From contig JALSNX010000001.1 of the NCBI GenBank assembly GCA_026986775.1, positions 1 through 64,000 of the forward strand: a stretch of DNA of 64,000 bases. Reading direction: 5' to 3'. A model generated the notes under the pieces. It saw only the letters and a program-made list of their open reading frames with translations. It was not told where the DNA came from and searched no databases. This stretch comes from Caldifarciminota bacterium. Lineage in GTDB: Bacteria > Hydrothermota > Hydrothermia > UBA1063 > CAJXJZ01. The translations under genes and the position numbers were made by a program. Every line of letters starts with the position of its first letter. Position 1 is the first letter of the stretch. This document shows, piece by piece, positions 48,371 through 58,217 of the stretch.

Positions 48371-49225
48371 ATGCTAAAAAACAGGACTGATCATATCATC
48401 ATTGGTGCTTGTGGGCATGCTTGCATGTAATCACATTAAGTCTTTAAGTACTGATTATGCTGAGAGTGATACTGTATATTTCAGGGTTGGTCTCCCTTTT
48501 ATACACGGGTCAACAAGAGAAATGACTCATTATTTTCCATTTGGCGAACAAAATTTTGAAAATTTAGACACATTAAAAATCCATATAGAAGACATCAACG
48601 TTTTGAATAACAGGGTCAAGACACTAAAATCAGGTGAAATGTGCATACAATTGATTTTGAAGTAAATTCTAAAATTGTTCATGTGGTTTATACCAAACAA
48701 ACTTTTGGCGACACTGTATGCGCTGAAATGAGATATATGGACTCTCTGCAGAATCTGGATTGGAACATATCCGTTTATGTTTGGTATGAGAAAGGTCTTC
48801 CCCATGAGAAGGGCATAATAATTCTAAATGGTCAAAAAGCAACAGAGTTACATTTTGAAGCCAATATGATCGATACACAAAATATGATACTCAAATACCA
48901 ATTTCCTTATTACAATTATACAGCTCTTGACACTATAGAAATCTTCAATGTTCAGAATCCACAAATAACTGAGAGATTGTATGAGTTTTGCAGTTCTCAC
49001 AGTGAATCTATTAATTATTTGAAAAAAGTAGATCCTTATGTAATAGATTATGTGGTCAATGACATGATTAAAAATGCCTCAAGCTCAAAAAGAATTAGTT
49101 CTAAATGGTTAAGCTGGGCTGGTGGCGTAATCACCGGTATCGCAACGGGGTATATAGTAGGTCCAGTGGCAGGTACAATCGCAGGCGCAGTTTATGGGGC
49201 AATAAACACATATGTGAATCAATAA
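48371..49225 (+). pseudogene. frameshifted lipoprotein with glycine-zipper C-terminus
   Basis: SD-linked ATG at 48371 reads MLKNRTDHIIIGACGHACM* in its own frame. One A fewer in the A6 tract would give MLKTGLIISSLVLVGMLAC, joining ORF 48402-48665. One A more near 48637-48639 would join that ORF to ORF 48641-49225 (KSGENVHTIDFEV...). Confidence 0.65.
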
Positions 49226-49244
49226 ATAAAAATAAGGAGGAGAT

Positions 49245-49748
49245 ATGGTAAACACAGCAATTATGCTGTTATCCATTCCACTAATTAGTGGTGGAATTTA
49301 TATAACTTACAGGAAACTAAACAAATTTGAGAATATTCTGAACCTGATTGGAAGTGTGCTGGGCGGCACACTGCTCGTCCTTTTTGCATTCTGGAGTTTG
49401 CATATAAAGGACCTTCAGAACAGGGCGTTGATTGTGTCTTTTGTAATGTTCCTCAGCAGTATGTGGGCTCTGGGTGTAATATCTCAGCTGACAGAGAAAA
49501 AATTGAAATTACAAGCAGTAGAGGTAATTCTTTCGGTTGCTTATATCCCAGCATTTCTAATAATTGATAGCACGTGGATGTCAATGCTTGGAAGCGCCCT
49601 TTCAGTGAGTATATTCCTTTTTTTCGCTGGGGTTATGGATATTCTCCAACCTGCTTTTAAATCAAAAAACATGGGGATTTTGAAGGGAGTTTTCTGGATA
49701 TGGTTTTTCATTCTCGGGATAATATTTACTCAGGCTCTTAAGCCTTAG
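49245..49748 (+). CDS. small multi-TM membrane protein
   Basis: 167 aa, about five hydrophobic helices; AAGGAGGAG SD. Confidence 0.7.
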   Translation: MVNTAIMLLSIPLISGGIYITYRKLNKFENILNLIGSVLGGTLLVLFAFWSLHIKDLQNRALIVSFVMFLSSMWALGVISQLTEKKLKLQAVEVILSVAYIPAFLIIDSTWMSMLGSALSVSIFLFFAGVMDILQPAFKSKNMGILKGVFWIWFFILGIIFTQALKP

Positions 49749-49772
49749 CGAATTTCCATACCATAAAATCAT

Positions 49773-49809
49773 AAGGAGTTTTTTCCATCTTTCATGGAAA
49801 AAACTCCTT
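49773..49809. repeat. perfect 16-bp hairpin between membrane-protein gene and ABC gene
   Basis: AAGGAGTTTTTTCCAT-CTTTC-ATGGAAAAAACTCCTT. Confidence 0.85.
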
Positions 49810-49892
49810 CTATTTGGTAATTAAATAGCAATTAAATTTTTCATTGCAAAGGGGCACCCTTATAATTTTAGAACAAAAATAAAGGAGGTGAT

Positions 49893-51554
49893 GTGGTGGA
49901 AAAAAACAATGAAAATTTTCTAAAAGTATTCTACAAAAAGTATATCCTTACTAAAAAACATTTGATTTTGTTATTATCAATTTTAGTGTTTTCCCTTATT
50001 TCTTCAATACTACAGATTCTAATCCCCTATTTTTTAAAAGGGATTATGGATTTTGCAATCGCTGGAAAAAAGAATTTAATGTATAATGCCATCTGGTTAT
50101 TTGGAATAGCCTGGATTTTGGCAGTGATTTCGGCTTATATATATGGTTATTGTATGGAAATAATTAAAGTTGATATAAAAGGAGTTTTAAGAAAAAATCT
50201 TTTAAGAAAATTACATACATTGCTGTATTCGGAGGTGAATAAACACACACAGGGTGCCTATTTACAGATAATACTTGATGATGTAGACAAAATAGACCCT
50301 CTTATTATAGATTCATATCTAAACTTGGGAACCATGGGATTCATGGCACTTGGTGCATTGATATTAATGATTAAGATGTCATGGATTCTGACAATCGTGA
50401 GCGTGCTTCCAGTGCCATTGTATATGGTGTTAATGGTAATATACCAAAAGAAAGCAATCTCACTTACCCAAAAAAGGCAGAGAGACTATCAAAATGTAAT
50501 TGCATTTATTGACGAAAGTATAGGAAATACATATATAGTTAGAAATTTTGGGATATTGCACCAGATACTTGACTTATTCACAACTTTTTATAATAAATAT
50601 GTAAAAAGTTACATGGACCTTTTCAGGGTTAACTTCTTTTATAGTTCGGTTTTAAACACCTTTCTTTCAATAGGTGTGCAATTTTTTATCATTTTATTTG
50701 GAGCAATCCTGATTCTAAAAGGTAAACTGACGGCAGGAATTGTTTTGAGTTTTATGATATATGTTGAGTATGTAAGACAACCTCTGGATTATATTTTAAG
50801 ATTCTCAACCCAGGTAGAGCCCGCAAAAGTATCCCTTAAAAGGATATTTCAAATTCTAAATAGAGAAAGCGTTTATGAACCCAAAACACACTCACTATCT
50901 TATTTAAAACGTCTTCCATCCGATGTTCCCGCTGTAGAAATTAAGAATCTTTACTTTTCTTATGAAAATCATCCGGTGATAAATAATTTAAGCCTTACGC
51001 TGAAGCAGGGGAAATGGCTTTGTATTATCGGCGAAAGTGGAAGGGGTAAGAGCACTCTCTTAAATATTCTCTTAAAGCACTACAGTGTACCTGACGGGAA
51101 AGTTTTCCTATTGGGAGAAGATATAAATAAAATGGAAGTAAATGATATTCTGAGTTTAATAACATTGATTGAGCAGGAACCCCAATTTTTTAGCAGTATG
51201 AGCATTTATGAAAACCTCACTTTGGGACAGGATATACCATGGGAAAAAGTGGAAGAAATAGCCGCAAAAATAGGACTAAAAAATCTGCTAAATAAAATTT
51301 CCAAAAATAGAAAAATATTACTCAAAAATTCGGGTCTATCCGGCGGCGAAAAAAAACGACTCTCCCTTTTACGGGGTATGCTGCGTAATACCCCTATCGT
51401 TATTATAGATGAGCCAACAGCCTTTCTGGATAAAGACAATGCTATTAGAATTATGTCAAAATTAAAGGAATTCTTGAAAGGTAAAACAGTGATTATAACA
51501 ACCCACGATGAGAAAATTCTGAAATTGTGTGACGAAAAAATCTTTATTGAATAG
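49893..51554 (+). CDS. ABC transporter, fused permease/ATPase (no C39 domain)
   Basis: GKWLCIIGESGRGKSTLLNILLKHYS; SGLSGGEKKRLSLLRGMLRNTPIVIIDEPTAFLD. Confidence 0.88.
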   Translation: MVEKNNENFLKVFYKKYILTKKHLILLLSILVFSLISSILQILIPYFLKGIMDFAIAGKKNLMYNAIWLFGIAWILAVISAYIYGYCMEIIKVDIKGVLRKNLLRKLHTLLYSEVNKHTQGAYLQIILDDVDKIDPLIIDSYLNLGTMGFMALGALILMIKMSWILTIVSVLPVPLYMVLMVIYQKKAISLTQKRQRDYQNVIAFIDESIGNTYIVRNFGILHQILDLFTTFYNKYVKSYMDLFRVNFFYSSVLNTFLSIGVQFFIILFGAILILKGKLTAGIVLSFMIYVEYVRQPLDYILRFSTQVEPAKVSLKRIFQILNRESVYEPKTHSLSYLKRLPSDVPAVEIKNLYFSYENHPVINNLSLTLKQGKWLCIIGESGRGKSTLLNILLKHYSVPDGKVFLLGEDINKMEVNDILSLITLIEQEPQFFSSMSIYENLTLGQDIPWEKVEEIAAKIGLKNLLNKISKNRKILLKNSGLSGGEKKRLSLLRGMLRNTPIVIIDEPTAFLDKDNAIRIMSKLKEFLKGKTVIITTHDEKILKLCDEKIFIE

Positions 51555-51572
51555 TAAAAACAGGAGGTGATA

Positions 51573-53519
51573 ATGTTTGTCACTATTATTGTATCCATGC
51601 TGCTTCAACCTGCGAAGATAAAATCTCCTGCTGATATATACATGGTAAAAAATCAAGTAAAACTTGTTGAAATAATGCCGGATACTTCATCTTCACCAAA
51701 GGATTCAACTCTTGTATCGGCAGGCTATACAAAAAAAGAACTTGTGTTTTATTTTAAGAACTATCAGAAGGGCGCTCTCAGTGCTACCATAAAAAAGCGC
51801 GATGCAGAGGAAATCAGTCAGGGAGAAGATGCGGTGTTTATCATACTTGCACCAAATGGTAAAGGTAGAAACGCATATTATATTGTAGTTAATCCTCTGG
51901 GCACTGTATATGACAAAATGCTTACCCAACAGGGAATTGTTGAATGGGATGGAGATATACGAACAAAGGCAAATAAAACCGCCTATGGATGGGAATGCAC
52001 TGTGGAAATTCCCTTTTCAAGTATTACATACTCAGAAGATTCCTGGGGTATCCAGATACTGAGAAATATTATATCTAATTCCGAACTCCAGGCACTTTAC
52101 ATGTCAAATAATGTAGGCTCTTTATACGACCTTGCTGATTTTAAAATAGACTTTAATTACATTGAAAAACGCACAAATGTTGCGCTTTTTATGATACCTT
52201 CCATTAGAGTTGAAAGGATATATGACAGCGCCCGGACACACTGGGATAATAAGGTGAAATTAGGTGGGACCATGAGATTTAAAAAAGGGAACAATACGGT
52301 AATGGATATCACAGGACTTCCCGATTACTCGGAGCTTCCTCTTGACTTTAAAAGGTTTTCCCTGGGCAGATTGCCCATTTCCTACCCTGAAAAGAGGCCG
52401 TTTTTTATAGAGGGAAGGGGATATTATAAATTGCCCAAACTTCTTGTAAGGACAAGGAACATAGAAAACATTGAATACGGTGGAAAATTCTACACAGCAG
52501 GGAAATCCAGCGATTTTGTAATGTATTATCTAAAAGACACTATTCTGAACGACATAATATTCAGCAGGTTTAAGTATCATCTTTCCGATGTATCGGAGTT
52601 GGGGGCCTTCAGTATGCTTAACAGGTTGAATTATAATGTAGTTTCATTTGATGCCTCACACACTATCAAAAAATACGGTATTGACCTTTCTGCACAATGG
52701 GCATCTATTCTGAATACTGATGCACAACTTAAATACTTCAAAATAAACAAAAATGCAAACACCGGTATTTCAGGGTCTTTTTCCTACACTGATATTGACA
52801 CGGGCTTTATATCTCCTCTAAATACCGTTGAATACAATTTTGAGGGCATCAGGAAGTTCGCCTTGAATGCACAGTTCCTTAAATACTTTAAATTGAAAGA
52901 GAGGAATATTATTTTCAATGTTTCTGGATATACAAATCACTTAATCAATAAATTTGACAGGTCCATCATTCACAGGGTTTACAGCGGAAATATGACGACC
53001 TACTTGCTGCCTTACGGTGTCGCTTTACTCCTTGAGGAGGGAGAGTTAAATTATCTTTCTTTGCCAGACAGGTCTTACAGACTGGCCGGTGGAGGATTAA
53101 TTTACTATCTCTCTTCATGGAAACAGGCACGTCTTACAGTATTATATGGCAATTATCTCGGTGGACATCTCTTCAATCCAGAGTTTACTGCAAACATCTC
53201 CCCATTTGGTTTTAATACTGGAATGGATGTTTTCTTTGTAAAAAGCCCCTTTGACAGCCTTTATACGATTAATTTTTACGGAGAACACCCTACACCTTTA
53301 AAACACTTTTTGATAAAGCCCTCTCTTATTTATACCAACAATTTACTTTTAGGTCAGAAAGATATTGACATGAATATTGTTCTTCTGTATGAACCTGATT
53401 ATCTTAAGGGCATCTACCTTGCATATCAAAGAACCATGAGAAAAACCGGAAATTCTTCATGGTCATTATCTTCTGGAAAAATCATCTTTAAAATTAAATG
53501 GGGACTAAAGATTCTGTGA
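51573..53519 (+). CDS. DUF5916-like outer-membrane protein with CBM9-like N-terminal domain
   Basis: EDAVFIILAPNGKGRNAYYIVVNPLGTVYD...WECTVEIPFSSITYSEDSWGIQILRN; C-terminal beta-rich region; ATG at 51573 after AGGAGG. Confidence 0.65.
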   Translation: MFVTIIVSMLLQPAKIKSPADIYMVKNQVKLVEIMPDTSSSPKDSTLVSAGYTKKELVFYFKNYQKGALSATIKKRDAEEISQGEDAVFIILAPNGKGRNAYYIVVNPLGTVYDKMLTQQGIVEWDGDIRTKANKTAYGWECTVEIPFSSITYSEDSWGIQILRNIISNSELQALYMSNNVGSLYDLADFKIDFNYIEKRTNVALFMIPSIRVERIYDSARTHWDNKVKLGGTMRFKKGNNTVMDITGLPDYSELPLDFKRFSLGRLPISYPEKRPFFIEGRGYYKLPKLLVRTRNIENIEYGGKFYTAGKSSDFVMYYLKDTILNDIIFSRFKYHLSDVSELGAFSMLNRLNYNVVSFDASHTIKKYGIDLSAQWASILNTDAQLKYFKINKNANTGISGSFSYTDIDTGFISPLNTVEYNFEGIRKFALNAQFLKYFKLKERNIIFNVSGYTNHLINKFDRSIIHRVYSGNMTTYLLPYGVALLLEEGELNYLSLPDRSYRLAGGGLIYYLSSWKQARLTVLYGNYLGGHLFNPEFTANISPFGFNTGMDVFFVKSPFDSLYTINFYGEHPTPLKHFLIKPSLIYTNNLLLGQKDIDMNIVLLYEPDYLKGIYLAYQRTMRKTGNSSWSLSSGKIIFKIKWGLKIL

Positions 53520-53540
53520 AAATTCAAAATTTATCATATA

Positions 53541-53569
53541 AAAAAGGGCAGGTTTTACCTGCCCTTTTT
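53541..53569. terminator. bidirectional terminator between convergent genes
   Basis: AAAAAGGGCAGGT-TTT-ACCTGCCCTTTTT. Confidence 0.92.
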
Positions 53570-53587
53570 GTTTAAGGTATTTGCCTC

Positions 53588-56266
53588 TTACCTTCTTTTC
53601 CTCTTTCTTCTTTCTTCAATCACTGCCTGTGCTGCGGCAACACGGGCAATGGGCACACGGAACGGAGAACAGGAGACATAATCCATACCTATTCTGTGGC
53701 AGAATTTAACAGATGAAGGCTCTCCTCCATGCTCTCCACATATTCCAACCTTTAAATCGGGTCTTGTGCTTCTTCCCTTTCTGACTCCGATTTCAACAAG
53801 CTGTCCAACTCCACTCTGGTCCAGAACTGCAAATGGATCATCCTTCAAAAGTCCTTTTTCTATATATTCAGGCACGAATCTACCAACATCGTCTCTTGAA
53901 AATCCAAATGTTGTCTGCGTGAGGTCATTTGTTCCGAAGGAGAAAAATTCCGCTGTTTTTGCTATTTCATCTGCTGTAAGGGCTGCTCTTGGAAGTTCTA
54001 TCATGGTTCCAACCATGTATTCAATTTCCTCACCTTTTTCTTCCATAACCTTCTTTGCCACCCTATCTATGAGCTCCTTCATTAGATCAAGTTCTGCTTT
54101 CAATGATACTATGGGAACCATTATCTCAGGTTTTACCTTCACCCCTTCTTTTTTCGCCTCAATGGCAGCCTCTATTATGGCTCTCACCTGCATTTCCGCT
54201 ATCTCTGGATATGTTATGGCAAGACGACAACCTCTGTGCCCCAGCATGGGGTTTGCCTCTCTTAATGCCTCCGCCTTTTCCTTTATTTCCTCTACAGGAA
54301 CTCCTGTTCTTTCAGAAAGTTCCTTAATCTGTTCCTCTGTCTTGGGAACAAACTCATGAAGCGGTGGGTCAAGGAGTCTTATGGTTACAGGGAAACCATC
54401 CATTGCCTTAAATAGTTCTTTAAAGTCCTCTCTCTGCATGGGCAGAAGTTTGGAAAGTGCTTTTTCTCTTTCTTCCTTTGTTTTGGCAAGTATCATCTCC
54501 TGCATGGCATATATTCTCTCACCCATAAAGAACATGTGCTCTGTTCTTGCAAGCCCAATACCCTCCGCGCCAAACTTCCTCGCTCTTCTTGCGTCTTCAG
54601 GTGTCTCAGCATTTGCTCTCACACCCATCCATCTTATTTCATCCGCCCATTTGAGGAACTTATCAAACTCTTCAAAGATTTCAGGGTCTATGGTATCCAC
54701 CTTACCAAGCATAACCTCACCGGTAAGTCCGTCAATACTGATATAATCACCCTTCTTCACAGTGACACCACTTACTCTGAATTCCTGTTTTTCATAGTCA
54801 ACCTCAATATCCTCTGCAGCGACCACAGCTGGAATACCCATTCCTCTTGCCACCACTGCAGCATGAGAGGTCATACCTCCACGAGATGTAAGTATTCCCT
54901 TACTTCTGGCCATACCTTTAATATCATCAGGTGATGTCTCGTCTCTCACAAGGATAACAGCCTCTCCTCTATCGCCAAGTTCTGCTGCCTCATCTGAATC
55001 AAATATGACCTTACCATAGGCTGCTCCCGGTGATGCTCCAAGTCCCTTTGCTATAACGTTCTTTTCCGCTTTGGGGTCAAACATGGGATGTAAAAGTTCA
55101 TCAATCCTTGATGCCTCAACCCTCATCAGTGCCTCTTCTTTTGAAATAAGCCCTTCATCGGCCATATCAACTGCTATTTTAACTGCTGCACGTGCGGTTC
55201 TCTTACCGTTTCTCGTCTGAAGGAGATAGAGTTTATTTCTTTCAATGGTAAACTCTATGTCCTGCATATCCCGATAGTGCTTTTCCAGTTTCTTTGCAAT
55301 ATCGTAAAGTTCTTTGTAGACCTCAGGCATCGTCTCTTCAAGTGTAGGTAGATCTCTGTTCTTTTCCTGTTTTGAATATTCATTTAAGGCATGTGGGGTT
55401 CTTATACCTGCAACCACATCCTCACCCTGTGCATTGGGGAGAAACTCACCATAAAACTTATTCTCACCTGTCATGGGATTTCTTGAGAAAGCAACGCCTG
55501 TGCCAGAATCTTCACCCATATTTCCAAATACCATTGTTACGACATTAACAGCAGTCCCCCAGTCATCGGGTATTCTGTTTATCTTCCTGTACTCAATGGC
55601 TCTATCGCTGTTCCATGAATTGAAAACAGCTATAATGGCATCCCAGAGCTGCTTCCACGGGTCCTGAGGAAACTCTTCACCTGTATGTTCCTTATAAATG
55701 GCCTTGTATTCTTTGATAACCTCATTTAAGTGTTCGGGCTGAAGTTCACTGTCAAGGTTTACTCCAGCATTCTTTTTGATTGTTTCAAGAATTCTCTCAA
55801 AATGTCTGTGCTCTATCCCTTTCGCTGTTTCACTGAACATCTGAATAAATCTTCTATAGGCATCAAGTGCAAACCTCTCATTATTCGTCTGTTTTGCCAG
55901 TCCTTTTACTGATTCATCAGTAAGCCCCAGATTTAAAATGGTGTCCATCATACCGGGCATTGACACTCTCGCACCTGAGCGCACGGAGACTAATAGAGGA
56001 TTGGTATTATCACCAAATTTTTTACCGGTAAGTTCTTCAAGCCTCTTTATGTTCCTGTTTACCTCATCCTCAAGGCCCTCTGGAATACTCTGTGTCTTAA
56101 AATAGTACACACATGCCTCTGTTGATATGGTGAATCCCGGTGGTACCGGTACTCCCAATCTCGTCATCTCGTGGAGGTTTGCACCTTTTCCACCAAGAAG
56201 ATTGCGCATCTCTTTTGAACCTTCGGCAGTGCCTCCACCGAAAAAGTACACGAATTTTTTCGCCAT
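53588..56266 (-). CDS. ppdK: pyruvate, phosphate dikinase
   Basis: LLGGKGANLHEMTRLGVPVPPGFTIS; GILTSRGGMTSHAAVVARGMGIPAV; SFGTNDLTQTTFGFSRDD. Confidence 0.96.
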   Translation of the reverse strand: MAKKFVYFFGGGTAEGSKEMRNLLGGKGANLHEMTRLGVPVPPGFTISTEACVYYFKTQSIPEGLEDEVNRNIKRLEELTGKKFGDNTNPLLVSVRSGARVSMPGMMDTILNLGLTDESVKGLAKQTNNERFALDAYRRFIQMFSETAKGIEHRHFERILETIKKNAGVNLDSELQPEHLNEVIKEYKAIYKEHTGEEFPQDPWKQLWDAIIAVFNSWNSDRAIEYRKINRIPDDWGTAVNVVTMVFGNMGEDSGTGVAFSRNPMTGENKFYGEFLPNAQGEDVVAGIRTPHALNEYSKQEKNRDLPTLEETMPEVYKELYDIAKKLEKHYRDMQDIEFTIERNKLYLLQTRNGKRTARAAVKIAVDMADEGLISKEEALMRVEASRIDELLHPMFDPKAEKNVIAKGLGASPGAAYGKVIFDSDEAAELGDRGEAVILVRDETSPDDIKGMARSKGILTSRGGMTSHAAVVARGMGIPAVVAAEDIEVDYEKQEFRVSGVTVKKGDYISIDGLTGEVMLGKVDTIDPEIFEEFDKFLKWADEIRWMGVRANAETPEDARRARKFGAEGIGLARTEHMFFMGERIYAMQEMILAKTKEEREKALSKLLPMQREDFKELFKAMDGFPVTIRLLDPPLHEFVPKTEEQIKELSERTGVPVEEIKEKAEALREANPMLGHRGCRLAITYPEIAEMQVRAIIEAAIEAKKEGVKVKPEIMVPIVSLKAELDLMKELIDRVAKKVMEEKGEEIEYMVGTMIELPRAALTADEIAKTAEFFSFGTNDLTQTTFGFSRDDVGRFVPEYIEKGLLKDDPFAVLDQSGVGQLVEIGVRKGRSTRPDLKVGICGEHGGEPSSVKFCHRIGMDYVSCSPFRVPIARVAAAQAVIEERRKRKRR

Positions 56267-56520
56267 TTTACTCCTCCTTTTGGCTTTGTACTATTATAAA
56301 GTCTTTAAATTGTATAACAAAAAGCAGAATTGCTTTGCGTTTTAACAAGGTATGTCCATAACATCATATCCCTAAAATATGCATTTTTGTTTAACTTGGC
56401 ACTAAAGTAAATTCTAAAAATTGGCGTAATCACAAAGAATAGGGAATAAAACGGCCTTAGATTTCTTTAAATTCCCCGAATTATGCATTAAAATTTATTA
56501 CAAACAAAGGAGTTAGAGAG

Positions 56521-57180
56521 ATGAAGAAGCTTTTTTTGTTTCTACCACTTATTCTGCTAATAAATGGGTGTTTTTTTGGAACATTCCAGACGGCGCGTCC
56601 CATAGCGGCAGGAAGTGTTGACTCGGGCTGGTTTGTAAATTTTCCCCTGTACACAAATAAAAATGTAAGAGAATCTCAAAAATCATCCGGAACTGCATTT
56701 ACAATACCCAATTTTGGAGGTCATATTTCATATGGAGCATCCAATTTTGCTGAATTTGGTCTCTATGGTTCACTTGGAGAGGGCATTGGCCCATTTGGCA
56801 AATTTCTCCTTCTATCTGAATACTCTTACCCTGTATCATTTGGAGTTCTGGCAGGCTTTGCTTATCATCCATTTGCCCAGGGAATATCCTGGAAACTTGA
56901 CCTTATTTTATCTCATTCCCTATCCCCATATGCTTCCCTCTATGGCGGATTCCATTACGGTTATCAGCCTGACTATCGCACCAGTTTGCCAGCTGACACG
57001 GATATATGGCAGATAAGCAATTTCGCGGATTTTCAGGAGATTTTTGTGGGAATTGAACTTGCAAGAAAAACACAGGTCAGAAAAAGTCTGAAGAGAATGC
57101 CCTATTCACTTACAATGGAATTTGGTATTCCCCTTGTATCACAACCAGCCATATTTGTGGGATTTCAATTTAAAATATGA
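56521..57180 (+). CDS. hypothetical outer-membrane-associated lipoprotein
   Basis: MKKLFLFLPLILLINGC lipobox; glycine/aromatic beta-rich sequence. Confidence 0.6.
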   Translation: MKKLFLFLPLILLINGCFFGTFQTARPIAAGSVDSGWFVNFPLYTNKNVRESQKSSGTAFTIPNFGGHISYGASNFAEFGLYGSLGEGIGPFGKFLLLSEYSYPVSFGVLAGFAYHPFAQGISWKLDLILSHSLSPYASLYGGFHYGYQPDYRTSLPADTDIWQISNFADFQEIFVGIELARKTQVRKSLKRMPYSLTMEFGIPLVSQPAIFVGFQFKI

Positions 57181-58217
57181 CAGAGGAAGAATTAGTAGAA
57201 CTGCTTGAGAAAGGGGAAATTATTGCCTTTCCTACAGATACTGTATACGGACTTATTGCTCTGCCAGATGAAGAAAACGTGGAAAAAATTTATGCGTTAA
57301 AAGAAAGAGACAGGTCCAGACCCGTAGGGCTTTTCCTGCCTGATAAAAAATCCCTTGATAACATTGTTTCAATTGATACAGAGGAGATTGAAAAACTCAC
57401 GTCCTTCTGGCCCGGTGCACTTACGCTGGTCTTGCCTGTTATAAACTCATTCTTTCCGTATCTTCAAAAAAACGGTAAGATAGGCTTTCGCATTCCGGAC
57501 TCACCTTTATTAATAAAGATTCTAAATAAAACCGGCCCCCTTATTCAGACAAGCGCGAATATATCGGGAAAGCCAACACCCATTACTTTTAATGAAATCA
57601 AACAAATTTTTGATGGGCATGTGGTTGTTGTGGAAGGAATGGCCGGAAATCTCTCCTCAACTGTACTTGAGTACAGAGATGGCACATGGGTTGTTCTGAG
57701 GAAGGGTAGCATTCCCGTGGTAAAGATTAAAAAAGAAACAGGCGTTCCAGTTGCCATACGTGATGAGTTAAACATACTTTTTCTGTGCACCGGTAATATA
57801 GAAAGAAGCCCCATGGCAGAAGCCATTGCACGGTCAATTTTCAAAGACCTGCCTGTTAACGTTCGTTCAAGGGGAACATTTTTAGGAGGAGCGCCATACA
57901 GCAATATAGCCCAGAAAGCAGTTGAAAAACTTGGCTACGAAAGAATAGAAGGTATATCAAAAACCGTTTCCACAGAAGACCTCAAATGGGCTGACCTTGT
58001 GCTTGTTATGGAGAAGAAACACCTTGAATTTATAGAAGAAAACTTTCCTGAATTTAAAGACCGGGCCTTTCTTCTTTCAGATGACGATGTGCCCGACCCT
58101 GTTGGGCTCGGCGAAAAAACCCATGAACTTGTAGCAAGAATAATAGAACAGGCCATAAAAACAAGGTGGTTGGAGTTTATTAAAACATTTTTTAATCAAC
58201 AGAGGGGGAAAGCATGA
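57177..58217 (+). CDS. fusion: L-threonylcarbamoyladenylate synthase (Sua5/YrdC) plus low-MW protein phosphatase (Wzb/YwlE family)
   Basis: IIAFPTDTVYGLIALPDEENVEKIYALKERDRSRPVGLFL...QTSANISGKPTP; then ILFLCTGNIERSPMAEAIAR and DVPDPVG. Confidence 0.92.
   Translation: MTEEELVELLEKGEIIAFPTDTVYGLIALPDEENVEKIYALKERDRSRPVGLFLPDKKSLDNIVSIDTEEIEKLTSFWPGALTLVLPVINSFFPYLQKNGKIGFRIPDSPLLIKILNKTGPLIQTSANISGKPTPITFNEIKQIFDGHVVVVEGMAGNLSSTVLEYRDGTWVVLRKGSIPVVKIKKETGVPVAIRDELNILFLCTGNIERSPMAEAIARSIFKDLPVNVRSRGTFLGGAPYSNIAQKAVEKLGYERIEGISKTVSTEDLKWADLVLVMEKKHLEFIEENFPEFKDRAFLLSDDDVPDPVGLGEKTHELVARIIEQAIKTRWLEFIKTFFNQQRGKA

Noticed and set aside
48371-48430. 19-codon ORF MLKNRTDHIIIGACGHACM as a second Cys-containing precursor peptide
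   Set aside because: It lacks the CxC...GYxxG pattern, and the alternate frame gives a clear lipoprotein signal peptide, so a frameshift is the better explanation.
53766-54359. 197-aa plus-strand ORF
   Set aside because: Antisense to the well-supported ppdK; low-complexity Ser/Leu-rich translation typical of shadow ORFs.
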